Assembly: GCF_000378385.1 (NCBI RefSeq)
Contig: NZ_KB899659.1
Span: forward strand, 1,143,418-1,207,417
Reading direction: 5' to 3'
From: Paenibacillus daejeonensis DSM 15491
Lineage (GTDB): Bacteria; Bacillota; Bacilli; Paenibacillales; Paenibacillaceae
Length of the DNA stretch: 64,000 nt
Numbering within the stretch: position 1 is the first letter of the stretch; each line of letters opens with the position of its first letter. Shown in pieces: positions 27,441-39,567 of the stretch. Made by a program: the position numbers and the translations under genes. The notes under the pieces were generated by a model. The model did no database searches. It was not told where the DNA came from and worked only from the letters and a program-made list of their open reading frames with translations.

Positions 27441-28568
27441 CTATCCCATGGTTTTCTCCACAGTTGCAGGGGTGGCCACGTTTTGCTCATTCACGCGGGT
27501 AATCATGACAGACAATTGCTTCATCATATCGATTTCGAAGGGCTGGGACAGCTCACGCCCCTCTTCATCGTACAGAACTCTTACAACCGGTCTATGCGGG
27601 CACAGCGGATCATAGCCTGCGACAACACCTGCAGCTCCTGTATTGAGTCGCACCGTGACCCCAACCGGATAGATGACGATTTTGTCACGGAACAGACGTA
27701 CCATCCGCTGTTCATATAAGGTCCCGGTACCGGCGTACAGCCCCTCGATGGCTTGATGCGGAAGCATCGGACTCCGATACACCCGGTTAGTCGTCATGGC
27801 GTCATAGGAGTCCACCAGACCAATCCACTTGGCGTAGTCGTGAATCTCTGAGCCCTTGATGCCTCTCGGGTAGCCACTTCCGTCGAGCCGTTCATGATGC
27901 TGGAATGCACAATGCGCGACGATGAGCGGAAGATTGGGTTCATCCTTAAGCAGACGAAATCCAAGCTCCGTGTGCTTCTTCATTTCATTGTACTCTTCTG
28001 CCGTGAGGCGGCCGGGCTTCATGAGTACATCCGTAGAAATCTGCGTCTTTCCGATATCATGCAGCAATGCTCCCATGCCGAGCGTAATGAGCTCCTCCTG
28101 GCTGAGGCCGTCCGACATGCCGAGCAATGTCGTGTAAATACACACATTGAGAGAATGCTGAAATAGATAATGGTCGACCAGCCCCATATTCATTAACATG
28201 AGCATGGCACCCTTGTGATCGCTAATCTCCTCCAGCACCATGGACATCACACTGCGAAATTGCTTGGCTATATAAGGGGTATGCAGACCCTTATTCCGTC
28301 TGGAAGGACTCATAAGCTCCCTAAAGCCGTTTCGAATCTCGCTTAGCGCCTTGATTCTGGTCTCATCGCTGATCATCTCCGGGACAACCAGATCCTCTGT
28401 CAGAGCATCTTCTATGTAGACGAAATCCACGCCGCACTGCTGAAGTCTCATGATCAGCTGCTGTGTCAATTCTACCTGCTTGCCCAACAGCACGAGCCCA
28501 TCCTCCGAAAATATTCGTTTGGCTAATCTCATGCCGGGTTGGCACATTGTAATGGGCACCAAGCGCAT
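27441..28568 (-). CDS. HD-GYP domain protein, probable cyclic-di-GMP phosphodiesterase
   Basis: This is a 375-residue cytosolic protein. An N-terminal region of about 110 residues begins MRLVPITMCQPGMRLAKRIF, typical of Bacillales HD-GYP proteins. The catalytic domain has LLHDIGKTQI, then HHERLDGSGYPRG, the full HD and GYP motifs that coordinate metals and hydrolyse cyclic-di-GMP. The last ~90 residues (VGVTVRLNTGAAGVVAGYDP) form the usual small beta domain. An AGGGA motif nine nt upstream supports the ATG at 28568. It shares architecture with the protein at 32616-33647. Confidence 0.88.
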   Translation of the reverse strand: MRLVPITMCQPGMRLAKRIFSEDGLVLLGKQVELTQQLIMRLQQCGVDFVYIEDALTEDLVVPEMISDETRIKALSEIRNGFRELMSPSRRNKGLHTPYIAKQFRSVMSMVLEEISDHKGAMLMLMNMGLVDHYLFQHSLNVCIYTTLLGMSDGLSQEELITLGMGALLHDIGKTQISTDVLMKPGRLTAEEYNEMKKHTELGFRLLKDEPNLPLIVAHCAFQHHERLDGSGYPRGIKGSEIHDYAKWIGLVDSYDAMTTNRVYRSPMLPHQAIEGLYAGTGTLYEQRMVRLFRDKIVIYPVGVTVRLNTGAAGVVAGYDPLCPHRPVVRVLYDEEGRELSQPFEIDMMKQLSVMITRVNEQNVATPATVEKTMG

Positions 28569-28694
28569 AATTATCGATCCCTGCCCGTCGTCATTTGTCG
28601 TGCCTTTATTATCGGCAACTCCCGCTCGTAATGTTAATGTAAGCTCGGCAAACAAATGAAGCTGCCTTCAACAATACGGCAGTATTAAGCATCG

Positions 28695-30137
28695 TTAAAC
28701 GGTTCGCCACCGTTTTCTGCGACTATCTGCAACCGCGTCCGAATCAGCCAGTTCATGCGCCAATACATCACGGATAAACTCAGGCAAATAAAAGATGGTC
28801 TCTTCACTCTCGCGAAGACTCATATAACCGATTCCGAAGGTGAACATATCGATCGTGCCCACAATATAACTGCAATCATCAAGAAGCGGTTGTCCATTTA
28901 CCGTAACGGAGGTCAGCTTCGCATAATCGGCGGCCGAGGCATCATAACGAATCTCCAGACCGTCCACCGCTAACGTCCCGAGCACCAGCCCCCGAAAGCC
29001 GAAGCCGCGAATTGCCAGCCCCGTGTAATCTGGCAGCAAGGCTTCCTCAAGCGCCTGGCGGATGTGAGCACCGCGCAATCGGACGCGGCAAGGATTGATT
29101 GGCGAAGGACACAAGGCATGCAGTTGCCCCTGTGTCACATCGCCTTTGGCCAAGCCTCCCAACAATTGTCCATTGTTCACAATGCCAATATCGGCTCCAG
29201 TCCAGCGCCTGATTCCTGCTGCCAGCAAATTGGTCAGCGGCGACTCGCGTTCACTGTTTGCCGGCAACGGCTCTACCAATCGGGAGACACGTGCACTCAG
29301 CCTCTGCTCGCCTGAGGCCCGATAGCTCCGGATGATGGCATCAGCTTCCGGGTCGAGCGGAGCGGCAGCCACCGGCACGCAACTTCCCTGAATGATCGGA
29401 CGTCCGGTAGCAGGATCGATCGTAATCTCCACACGGCCGAGATACTCGCCGAATTTGCCTGCAGCACAGATCGTGGTCTGACCGATCTGGAGAGGCTCCT
29501 CCAGCAGATGATGGGTATGCCCGCCCAGAATCAGGTCTACTCCGTCGATTTCCCTGGCGATTCGTTCATCAGACGATAAACCGAGATGGGACATGACGAC
29601 GATGACATCGGTGGCCGAGCGAATTCGCGAGACCGCCTCCCGGATCGCCTCCAGCGGGTCTCGGGCATCCCAGCCCAGCAGCGTATAGAATTCGCTAAAT
29701 GGCGCTGTCACTCCTACCAGCCCAAAACGAATCCCGTTCTTGGTCACAATCAGGCTGGACATAAGCCATTCCGGCAGCTCGCCTGTTCGTCGGTCAATGA
29801 GATTGGCGCACAACGCCGGGAATCTAGCATGTCTGCGGTAAGCCTGCTCCAGATCAGCCATACCGTAAGTCAATCCTTCATTATTGCCGAGTGTTACCGC
29901 ATCATAACCGGCTTCATTGAGAAGCGCGATATTGACCAGACCATCGCTTCCCTCGGTTTCGAGGCGCATTCGGTCCATATGGTCTCCGATATCGAGCACC
30001 AGCACACGATCGCTGCCGCGGCTGCGGCGCTCCTCAGTAATAAGTGAGGAGATGCGGGCCGCTTGCTCCAAGCGGCTGTGAATGTCGTTACTGTGAAGCA
30101 AGATTACTTGTCTAGTAGGCGCCGCGTTGAATTCCAT
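28695..30137 (-). CDS. yunD: 5'-nucleotidase/metallophosphatase family protein YunD
   Basis: This is a 480-residue two-domain protein. The N-terminal calcineurin-like phosphoesterase domain has HSNDIHSRLE near residue 15, LDIGDHMDR near 48, GNNEGLTYG near 84, SHLG near 185 and GGHTHH near 208, which supply the dinuclear metal ligands. The C-terminal 5'-nucleotidase domain begins near residue 285 and contains ADIGIVNNGQLLGGL. No signal peptide is seen, in keeping with the cytosolic YunD type. GGAGGAGG precedes the ATG. It follows the moaA gene pair by 40 nt. Confidence 0.85.
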   Translation of the reverse strand: MEFNAAPTRQVILLHSNDIHSRLEQAARISSLITEERRSRGSDRVLVLDIGDHMDRMRLETEGSDGLVNIALLNEAGYDAVTLGNNEGLTYGMADLEQAYRRHARFPALCANLIDRRTGELPEWLMSSLIVTKNGIRFGLVGVTAPFSEFYTLLGWDARDPLEAIREAVSRIRSATDVIVVMSHLGLSSDERIAREIDGVDLILGGHTHHLLEEPLQIGQTTICAAGKFGEYLGRVEITIDPATGRPIIQGSCVPVAAAPLDPEADAIIRSYRASGEQRLSARVSRLVEPLPANSERESPLTNLLAAGIRRWTGADIGIVNNGQLLGGLAKGDVTQGQLHALCPSPINPCRVRLRGAHIRQALEEALLPDYTGLAIRGFGFRGLVLGTLAVDGLEIRYDASAADYAKLTSVTVNGQPLLDDCSYIVGTIDMFTFGIGYMSLRESEETIFYLPEFIRDVLAHELADSDAVADSRRKRWRTV

Positions 30138-30177
30138 ACTGACCTCCTCCGCATGTGGCATGCATTCGAAGATTCAA

Positions 30178-30654
30178 CTACCCTTTTCTTAACTCATCCG
30201 GTGAAAATACGTTCTTGAACCCGTAGGTTGCCTCGTCATTGGGCAGTGAGGTGTGTGCGAACTGCAGCAGCACAAGCTGCTTCACATGCAGACAGTCACT
30301 GGAACCGCTCGGCACATATAGGCGTACCGGGCCGCCCCTGCTAAGTGGACTGCCATCATCATCTGCAATCCCCAGTGCGGCATCCGCCAGCTGCGACCAA
30401 GGAATTTGCGCCTCGAAGGTGTCCTGGGCCTTTACGTGCAGGGACGCTGGCTCCTGAATTGAATCGGCTGACCCGAGCTGCTGCCGCCACGCTGTATACC
30501 AGGTGCGAAAATCAACAGCCAGGCCAGACGCACCCGATACGCGCTCACGAATCGGAAAACAAGTGCCGCCCTGCTCCTTTATCTCATCCACCGAGACCGC
30601 GAAAGATCCGAGTCCTTCGTGTTCGATCCTTATTTGCCATGGTTCTGTGGTCAT
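30178..30654 (-). CDS. Small molybdopterin-binding oxidoreductase-like protein
   Basis: This is a 158-residue protein resembling the molybdopterin-binding core of the sulfite oxidase/YedY superfamily: an ETF-like strand (DTFEAQIPWSQL), SRGGPVRLYVPSG, SSDCLHVKQLVLLQF and a C-terminal YGFKNVFSPDEL. It is shorter than typical members and lacks a Tat signal, so it may bind cofactor only weakly or act as an accessory. The family assignment is tentative. AGGAGG lies upstream of the ATG, 18 nt after moaA, which supports a molybdenum-cofactor link. Confidence 0.55.
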   Translation of the reverse strand: MTTEPWQIRIEHEGLGSFAVSVDEIKEQGGTCFPIRERVSGASGLAVDFRTWYTAWRQQLGSADSIQEPASLHVKAQDTFEAQIPWSQLADAALGIADDDGSPLSRGGPVRLYVPSGSSDCLHVKQLVLLQFAHTSLPNDEATYGFKNVFSPDELRKG

Positions 30655-30672
30655 CTGTGTCCTCCTGTATCC

Positions 30673-31674
30673 TTAACCGCCGATTTGGGACATTCTCCGG
30701 CTTGTCGGCTCATGGCTTTGTGATTCATCCGCCAGCTTCGCCGCCATTTCATGGCTTTCGGGCTTCAGATCCATGGCTCGCGAATAGAGCTCCAGGAGCC
30801 GGCTCCGGTCGCCAAGCGCCGGCCGTACATCCAGCTCATCCATCCAGTACAGACAGGGCTTGATGAACCCGTCCGCCGTCAGTCGCAGACGATTGCATTG
30901 ACTGCAGAACTGGTCGCTGATTGGGTGAATCAGGCCAAATGAGCCTTTGCCTCCAACCAGTGTCCAATTCTCCGAAGGACCGTTGCCGCTGATGGCATCT
31001 CCGGGAATGACATTGTATCCTTGCTCCGCTGCAATTTCATGGACACGCGAGAGCGGCAAATAATGTTTTTTCCAATTCTCGTCGGCATGCCCGATCGGCA
31101 TGTACTCGATAAATCTTACATGAAGCGGCTGCTCATAGGCCAACTTGAGAAAAGACGCGATTTCATCCTCGTTGATCCCTTTGAGCAGAACACAATTCAG
31201 CTTGATGGGAGCAAATCCCGCTGCAGCTGCAGCTTCAATGCCCTGTAGCACCTTCTTCAATTCGCCGCGCCGGGCAATCATGCGAAAACGCGACGACTCC
31301 AGGGTATCCAGGCTAATGTTGACCCGGGACAAGCCTGCCGCCCGGAGCGCTTCCGCTTGGGGAGCCAGCAACAGGGCGTTGGTGGTCAGAGCAATATCTT
31401 CAATTCCGGGGATGTTCGACAGACGGCTGATCAAATCGGCCAATCCCGGACGCACAAGCGGTTCACCGCCTGTAATGCGCAGCCGGCTAATGCCAAGCTC
31501 GGCGCCTGCCTCTACCACTTCGACAATCTGATCGTATGACAGCAGAGTCGATGTGTCCGCAAACGCTACCCCTTCCTCAGGCATACAGTACAGGCAGCGC
31601 AAATTGCAGCGATCGGTGACGGAAATACGCAGGTAATTATGAACCCGGCCAAACCGGTCAGTTAATCCAGTCAT
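30673..31674 (-). CDS. moaA: GTP 3',8-cyclase MoaA
   Basis: This is a 333-residue radical SAM enzyme catalysing the first step of molybdenum cofactor synthesis, conversion of GTP to 3',8-cH2GTP. The N-terminal cluster motif CNLRCLYC is near residue 24, with RITGGEPLVRP near 68. The second cluster motif is CSQCNRLRLTADGFIKPC near 257. The protein ends in the conserved C-terminal Gly-Gly needed for turnover. AAAGGAG nine nt upstream sets the ATG at 31674. moaD-moaE is divergent next door; moaC is not in this window. Confidence 0.95.
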   Translation of the reverse strand: MTGLTDRFGRVHNYLRISVTDRCNLRCLYCMPEEGVAFADTSTLLSYDQIVEVVEAGAELGISRLRITGGEPLVRPGLADLISRLSNIPGIEDIALTTNALLLAPQAEALRAAGLSRVNISLDTLESSRFRMIARRGELKKVLQGIEAAAAAGFAPIKLNCVLLKGINEDEIASFLKLAYEQPLHVRFIEYMPIGHADENWKKHYLPLSRVHEIAAEQGYNVIPGDAISGNGPSENWTLVGGKGSFGLIHPISDQFCSQCNRLRLTADGFIKPCLYWMDELDVRPALGDRSRLLELYSRAMDLKPESHEMAAKLADESQSHEPTSRRMSQIGG

Positions 31675-31778
31675 CGCTTGCACTCCTTTCTTGATTCCAC
31701 TGCCCTAGCATAACATTTTTCGTCCCGTTATGATATGCTAGTTCTACTCTAAACTTTGTGTATGCGAGGTATTCTATC

Positions 31779-32516
31779 ATGAGCTATACATTCACTATTC
31801 AGTTATTCGCCGGATTGTCCGAACGATTCGGCCAGACCTTTCTCCAGCTCATCGCTGATCATGCAGAGTTGACTGTGCATGAGCTTAAATTGAAGCTTGC
31901 TGAACACTACCCCGAGCAGCAATCAGCACTGCGTGCCAGCTTCTTGGCCCGCAATCACGCCTATGCTGCCGATAGCGATACCGTTCATCATCAAGATGAG
32001 CTGGCTTTGCTTCCCCCGGTGTCTGGCGGCGAGGATACCGAACTGGGAGATGACTATTTACACGAGTCTGACGGTCCTTATTTGATCAGTTCCCTGCCGC
32101 TCTCCCCCCAGCAGACCGAGGAATCCATCATTGTTCCGGAGCACGGTGCCGCCCTCAGTTTTATTGGCACGACGCGGGAGTGGACAGCCGGCCAACGTAC
32201 GGTTTTGCTGGAGTACCAGGCTTATGTCCCGATGGCACTCAAATCCATGCGACAAATCGGCGATGAAATTAGCGACCGCTGGCCGGGCACACGCTGCGCG
32301 ATCGCCCACCGGATCGGCAGTGTCCCGGTTGGCGAGATAAGCGTTGTCATTGCCGTCTCCGCTCCTCATCGCGATACGTGCTATGAAGCAAGTCGGTATG
32401 CCATTGAGCGCCTCAAACAAATTGTCCCGATTTGGAAAAAAGAGATCTGGGAGGACGGGTCTGAGTGGAAAGGACATCAGCAAGGACCTTGGAATCCTTT
32501 GAGCGAACAAAAATAG
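31779..32516 (+). CDS. Fused molybdopterin synthase MoaD-MoaE
   Basis: This is a 245-residue fusion. Residues 1-84 are a complete ubiquitin-like MoaD ending LLPPVSGG, where the terminal Gly normally carries the thiocarboxylate. A ~45-residue linker (EDTELGDDY...) leads to MoaE (about 125-245) with SFIGTTREW, LEYQAYVPMA, AHRIGSVPVGE and the catalytic-lysine region VPIWKKEIWEDGSEW. MoaD can only be activated if the chain is cut after Gly84, as reported for mycobacterial MoaX, or if a separate MoaD exists. GAGGT nine nt upstream supports this ATG. It is divergent from moaA. Confidence 0.9.
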   Translation: MSYTFTIQLFAGLSERFGQTFLQLIADHAELTVHELKLKLAEHYPEQQSALRASFLARNHAYAADSDTVHHQDELALLPPVSGGEDTELGDDYLHESDGPYLISSLPLSPQQTEESIIVPEHGAALSFIGTTREWTAGQRTVLLEYQAYVPMALKSMRQIGDEISDRWPGTRCAIAHRIGSVPVGEISVVIAVSAPHRDTCYEASRYAIERLKQIVPIWKKEIWEDGSEWKGHQQGPWNPLSEQK

Positions 32517-32559
32517 GACAAAAGATCCAAAAATTCAACAAAATTCGAGTACCTTATAT

Positions 32560-32588
32560 TGCCATATGTCGCGTCACTTGTTAAAATA
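32560..32588 (+). promoter_or_regulatory. Sigma-A promoter of the second HD-GYP gene
   Basis: TTGCCA (32560-32565), a 17-nt spacer and TAAAAT (32583-32588) lie 27 nt before the ATG. A 13-base direct repeat AAAATAGGACAAA occurs at 32511-32523, across the moaDE stop, and again at 32584-32596, over the -10. Confidence 0.6.
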
Positions 32589-32615
32589 GGACAAATGACG
32601 TAAATGAGGTGTCAT

Positions 32616-33647
32616 ATGAAGGTGCACGTTACAGAATTGCGAGAAGGCGATCGCCTCAGCAACGACATTTTTAATCCAAACGGCTTGAATGTGCTTTCTC
32701 AGGGCACAAAACTTTATTCGCAAGATATCTCCAAGCTATATCAGCACCAGATCGATTATGTCGATATTGAACAGCGAGCAGTGGACACCGACGAACTGGC
32801 AGACGCTGCAGCCGATGTGAACCTGGTGTATCAGGAAGCTACCCGTCAGTGCGAGGCACTCTTTGCGGACGCGCGCCGGGCGGGAGCCGTTGATCCGCTA
32901 GCTGTGGAGGTTGCATTTCATCCACTCGCGGAAACCGTGCGCCAGCAGCGTGATGTGGTCTCCATGCTATTGCAGCTCGGTACCAAGGACGATTATACGT
33001 ATCAGCACTCCGTACAGGTGGGCATGCTCTCATACTACCTCGCCAATTGGATGGGGTTGGATGAGCAAGAGGCGCTGGTAGCCGGCAGGGCAGGCTTTTT
33101 GCATGATATCGGAAAATGCCGGATTGAAAACGCTATCTTAAATAAACCCGGGAAGCTGACCCCGGCTGAATTCGATGAAATAAAAAAACATCCCCAATAC
33201 GGTTACGATATCATCCGCCAATCCTTTGCGGAAGAGGAGCTGGCTATTCCTGCGCTGCAGCATCACGAACGGATGGACGGCAGCGGCTATCCGCACGGTC
33301 TGAAGGGCGAGGCCATCTCGCAAGTCTCTAGAATCGTAGCCATTGCTGATGTGTATAGCGCCATGATTTCATCAAGGGTGTATCAGCAAAGCAGAGACCT
33401 CCTCTATGTGCTGCAAGAGCTGCATATGCTTAGTTTTGGCCAGCTTGATCCTCATGCCGTGCATTGTTTTATCCGTCACATGATTCCCAACTTCATCGGC
33501 AAGCAGGTTGAGCTTACCTCGGGTCGTACCGGGGTTATCGTCATGACAAATGCCAATGATTTCTTCCGGCCATTAATCCAGCTCGAGACCGGATTTCTGG
33601 ATTTGTCTCATCACCACGGCGACGCCATTGTCCATGTCCGCATGTAA
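32616..33647 (+). CDS. HD-GYP domain protein, probable cyclic-di-GMP phosphodiesterase
   Basis: This is a 343-residue cytosolic protein. The N-terminal region starts MKVHVTELREGDRLSNDIFNP, and the HD-GYP domain (about 115-275) has FLHDIGKCRIENAIL and HHERMDGSGYPHGLKG, both metal-binding motifs intact. The C-terminal ~65 residues (VELTSGRTGVIVMTNANDFFRPLIQLE) form a small beta domain. It is a paralogue of the protein at 27441-28568, and the two bracket the moaA/moaDE region. GAGGTG precedes the ATG, and its own promoter lies just upstream. Confidence 0.88.
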   Translation: MKVHVTELREGDRLSNDIFNPNGLNVLSQGTKLYSQDISKLYQHQIDYVDIEQRAVDTDELADAAADVNLVYQEATRQCEALFADARRAGAVDPLAVEVAFHPLAETVRQQRDVVSMLLQLGTKDDYTYQHSVQVGMLSYYLANWMGLDEQEALVAGRAGFLHDIGKCRIENAILNKPGKLTPAEFDEIKKHPQYGYDIIRQSFAEEELAIPALQHHERMDGSGYPHGLKGEAISQVSRIVAIADVYSAMISSRVYQQSRDLLYVLQELHMLSFGQLDPHAVHCFIRHMIPNFIGKQVELTSGRTGVIVMTNANDFFRPLIQLETGFLDLSHHHGDAIVHVRM

Positions 33648-33679
33648 TAGTGCGCAGGACAATATAATACAAATTAAAA

Positions 33680-33712
33680 CGGCTAGCGCGCCCCATTCGG
33701 AGGTGCTAGCCG
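33680..33712 (+). terminator. Terminator after the HD-GYP gene
   Basis: CGGCTAGC (33680-33687) pairs with GCTAGCCG (33705-33712) around a 17-nt loop, followed by a T-rich CTTCATTCTGTTTT. It lies 33 nt past the stop. Confidence 0.65.
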
Positions 33713-33745
33713 CTTCATTCTGTTTTGTTCCCGTTGGCCTCTTGC

Positions 33746-33932
33746 TCTAACGGCCACCCACGCGCTTATTTCACCCTTTTTGCTTGGTTCACCAATCTAA
33801 CGGCCACCCACGCACTTATTTCACCGAAATCATACTTAAACAGGCACCAACACGGCAAATAGGTGCTTATATGGCCGTTACAATTTCAAACGACCGATTT
33901 GGAGTGAAATAGCGGTCATGGTGTCCGTTAGA
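33746..33932. repeat. 187-bp dyad repeat element with four TAACGG units
   Basis: Two direct copies of a ~30-bp unit beginning TCTAACGGCCACCCACGC start at 33746 and 33796, 50 bp apart and differing by one base. Two inverted copies follow, with their CCGTTA ends at 33880 and 33930, again 50 bp apart. All four are symmetric about position 33839, so the element is one large imperfect inverted repeat. Inverted copies are more divergent, about 23 of 31 bases for the outermost pair. It fills the gap between the HD-GYP terminator and the NlpC/P60 gene and has no coding capacity. Confidence 0.8.
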
Positions 33933-33986
33933 GATGAACAGTCATGCCCACCGCATTGTGTTCCGTATAGAAACCCCAGCCCCAAT

Positions 33987-35015
33987 CTAGTCCGGCAGAC
34001 GCTTGGCGAACAAGAAGGTTTCTTTCCAGTACGCTTTATTGATGTCAGTGACTTGAACTCCATCCTCCGGCAATGGGCTGGAGTGAATCATTTTCTGATC
34101 TCCCATGTAAATGCCGACATGCCCCACTTTTTTATTGCTTTTGAATCGCCCGGGAACATAGAAGTACATCAAGTCTCCAACACGCAAAGAAGATCGCGGC
34201 ACATACACGCCTGTTTTCGCTTGGGCTCTTGCTGTACGTGCGAGGGAGTGTCCAAATTTGCTATAGATGTAACGGGTAAAGGAGGAGCAATCGAAACGCT
34301 TCGAGCTTCTATATTCCTCTGCTCCAAATGAATAGGGCACGCCATCGTATTTGGCTGCTTCTTGGATTATCTCACGGCCGTTGCTCACCAGCGCCTTCAA
34401 CACCGATTGATCCTCTGGTGCAGCACGTCCCGCCTGACGGGCCTCACCCTGCTCTGGCTTATCCACCTTGGCAGGGGTCCGTGAAGGGTCCTGTGGGTCA
34501 TCTGCGAAGCTCTCTCCTCCACCGGACTCGGGATCCTTATAATCCGGGGACGGGAAGATGATAATCTCCTTCTCCTGCAATGCAAAAACCGCTTCATCGC
34601 TAAATAAAGCTTGAACAGCCGCTACGGGAAGGGCCAAGCTATTGTTGTGCTTGCGTGCCGGAGCTTCCATTTCGCTGTCGGCTTCTTCTTTATTCGCCTT
34701 GCGCGAATCCGGAGTAAAACGCCAGATCACATCGTGATCACCAATACGATATTCTCTTCTATCCTCTGACCATGCCGTTTTAAAGCCAATCTGTTGCGCC
34801 ATTTGACCAATATCCACATAATCGAGCCCTTCCAGCTCAAATACCTCAACTGCTGACTGTCCCTGTGCAAGTAAACGCAGTTGGCTCGTTCCTTGCTCCT
34901 GTGGCTCTGAATTTCGCGCTTGTGTCCCGCACCCTCCTAGCTGCAATGCCATTACCAGACAGCAACTAGTCAAGAGCAATGTCCGCCCCCGCTTGCGAAG
35001 GCTTGTTTTGTTCAT
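33987..35015 (-). CDS. NlpC/P60 family lipoprotein, probable cell-wall endopeptidase
   Basis: This is a 342-residue secreted lipoprotein. A basic N-terminus, hydrophobic helix and lipobox LGGC place the lipidated cysteine at residue 29. Residues 45-155 resemble the copper-amine-oxidase N-terminal-like domain used by Paenibacillus secreted proteins. After a Pro/Glu/Lys-rich linker (158-205) comes the NlpC/P60 peptidase: catalytic Cys in RFDCSSFTRYIY (Cys243), His in KVGHVGIYMG (His299), and a third polar residue near MIHSSPL. Such enzymes cut gamma-D-Glu-diaminopimelate bonds in peptidoglycan. It stands alone, between a repeat element and the suf terminator. Confidence 0.88.
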   Translation of the reverse strand: MNKTSLRKRGRTLLLTSCCLVMALQLGGCGTQARNSEPQEQGTSQLRLLAQGQSAVEVFELEGLDYVDIGQMAQQIGFKTAWSEDRREYRIGDHDVIWRFTPDSRKANKEEADSEMEAPARKHNNSLALPVAAVQALFSDEAVFALQEKEIIIFPSPDYKDPESGGGESFADDPQDPSRTPAKVDKPEQGEARQAGRAAPEDQSVLKALVSNGREIIQEAAKYDGVPYSFGAEEYRSSKRFDCSSFTRYIYSKFGHSLARTARAQAKTGVYVPRSSLRVGDLMYFYVPGRFKSNKKVGHVGIYMGDQKMIHSSPLPEDGVQVTDINKAYWKETFLFAKRLPD

Positions 35016-35114
35016 GTTAATGCCCCTCCTGCACTATTCTCATCCTACTTCAGATAGGATGTTCCAGTACGGGAGATTTATTCTTTGCTGGAGGACGAAA
35101 TTGCATAAATTCAC

Positions 35115-35150
35115 CAAAAAAAAGCATTCTCCCGGCGGGAGAATGCTGTT
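35115..35150 (-). terminator. Terminator of the suf operon
   Basis: On the minus strand CAGCATTCTCCCG pairs with CGGGAGAATGC and is followed by eight T residues. It lies 18 nt after the sufB stop. Confidence 0.88.
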
Positions 35151-35168
35151 GATCTTCATAGGTCAATA

Positions 35169-36566
35169 TTAACCAATCGAACCTTCCATCTCGAACTTGA
35201 TGAGTCGGTTCATTTCGACCGCGTACTCCATCGGGAGTTCTTTGGTGAATGGCTCGATGAAGCCCATAACGATCATCTGGGTCGCTTCGTCCTCCGACAA
35301 GCCGCGGCTCATCAGATAGAAGAGTTGATCCTCTGATACCTTCGAGACGGTGGCTTCGTGCTCGAGTGTAATATTGTCGTTGAGGATTTCGTTGTACGGA
35401 ATCGTATCCGACGTGGACTCGTTATCCAATATCAGCGTATCGCACTTGACGTTCGCCTTGGAGCCCTCGGAGTTGCGCCCGAAGGAAGTCAGTCCACGGT
35501 AGGTTACTTTGCCGCCGTGCTTACTGATCGATTTGGAGACGATCGTCGACGTAGTGTCTGGTGCCAGATGCGTCATCTTCGCGCCTGCATCCTGATGCTG
35601 ACCTTTACCGGCAACAGCGATCGAGAGCACCATACCTTTGGCACCACGGCCTTTAAGGACAACCGCAGGATATTTCATCGTCAGCTTGGAGCCGATGTTA
35701 CCATCAACCCAGTCCATTGTCGCGTTTTCTTCTGCTACCGCGCGCTTGGTTACGAGGTTGTAGATGTTCGGTGCCCAGTTCTGAATGGTTGTATACCGAA
35801 CACTGGAATTCTTGAGACAGAGGATTTCAACAACCGCACTGTGCAAGGAATTCGTGCTGTAGACCGGTGCCGTACAACCTTCGACATAGTGGACCGAGCT
35901 GCCCTCGTCCGCGATAATCAACGTCCGCTCGAATTGCCCCATATTCTCCGAGTTGATGCGGAAGTAGGCTTGCAGAGGTACGTCGCATTTTACGCCTGGA
36001 GGAACATAGATGAAGCTGCCGCCCGACCAGACCGCGCTGTTCAGCGCAGCAAACTTGTTATCGGTCGGAGGAATCACGGTACCGAAGAACTTCCGGAAAA
36101 TTTCCGGATGCTCACGCAACGCCGTATCTGTATCCGTGAAGATTACGCCTTGCTTCTCCAGATCTTCCTGCATGCTGTGATAAACAACCTCGGATTCATA
36201 TTGCGCCGAAACCCCGGCCAGGAACTTTTGCTCCGCTTCCGGAATCCCCAGCTTATCAAAGGTCTCTTTAATTTCGGAAGGGACTTCCTCCCAGGTTTTA
36301 CCTTGCTTTTCTGAAGGGCGAACATAGTACTGAATTTCATCGTAGTTCAACTCATCGAGATTGCCGCCCCATTTTGGCGTTGGCATTTTGTAGAATTGCT
36401 CCAAGGACTTCAAGCGGAAGTCCAGCATCCATTCCGGCTCGCCTTTGATCTCGGAGATGGTACGGACGATTTCGGGGGTCAGACCTTTGCCTGATTCGAA
36501 GATCGCCTTATGCTCGTCACGGAAACCATATTTGTACTCTTCCATTTCCGGCATTTTCTTCGCCAT
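35169..36566 (-). CDS. sufB: Fe-S cluster assembly scaffold SufB
   Basis: This is a 465-residue SufB subunit of the SufBCD complex that assembles Fe-S clusters in the cytosol. Family motifs include [22 protein letters not shown] (near 188), [22 protein letters not shown] (near 228) and the C-terminal [25 protein letters not shown]. Cysteines near the core motifs and the conserved [16 protein letters not shown] are kept. It is the last gene of sufCDSUB, 25 nt after sufU, with AGGAGGT upstream of the ATG. It precedes the operon terminator. Confidence 0.96.
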   Translation of the reverse strand: MAKKMPEMEEYKYGFRDEHKAIFESGKGLTPEIVRTISEIKGEPEWMLDFRLKSLEQFYKMPTPKWGGNLDELNYDEIQYYVRPSEKQGKTWEEVPSEIKETFDKLGIPEAEQKFLAGVSAQYESEVVYHSMQEDLEKQGVIFTDTDTALREHPEIFRKFFGTVIPPTDNKFAALNSAVWSGGSFIYVPPGVKCDVPLQAYFRINSENMGQFERTLIIADEGSSVHYVEGCTAPVYSTNSLHSAVVEILCLKNSSVRYTTIQNWAPNIYNLVTKRAVAEENATMDWVDGNIGSKLTMKYPAVVLKGRGAKGMVLSIAVAGKGQHQDAGAKMTHLAPDTTSTIVSKSISKHGGKVTYRGLTSFGRNSEGSKANVKCDTLILDNESTSDTIPYNEILNDNITLEHEATVSKVSEDQLFYLMSRGLSEDEATQMIVMGFIEPFTKELPMEYAVEMNRLIKFEMEGSIG

Positions 36567-36591
36567 TGTGCTCTACCTCCTGTTGTTTTAG

Positions 36592-39540
<2,949 letters not shown>

Positions 39541-39567
39541 AGATTTGCTCTTCTCCTTTCGTTCGGC

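Noticed and set aside
35358-36314. Open frame of 318 codons opposite sufB
   Set aside because: sufB is unambiguous on the minus strand; the opposite frame has no family features and no start signals.
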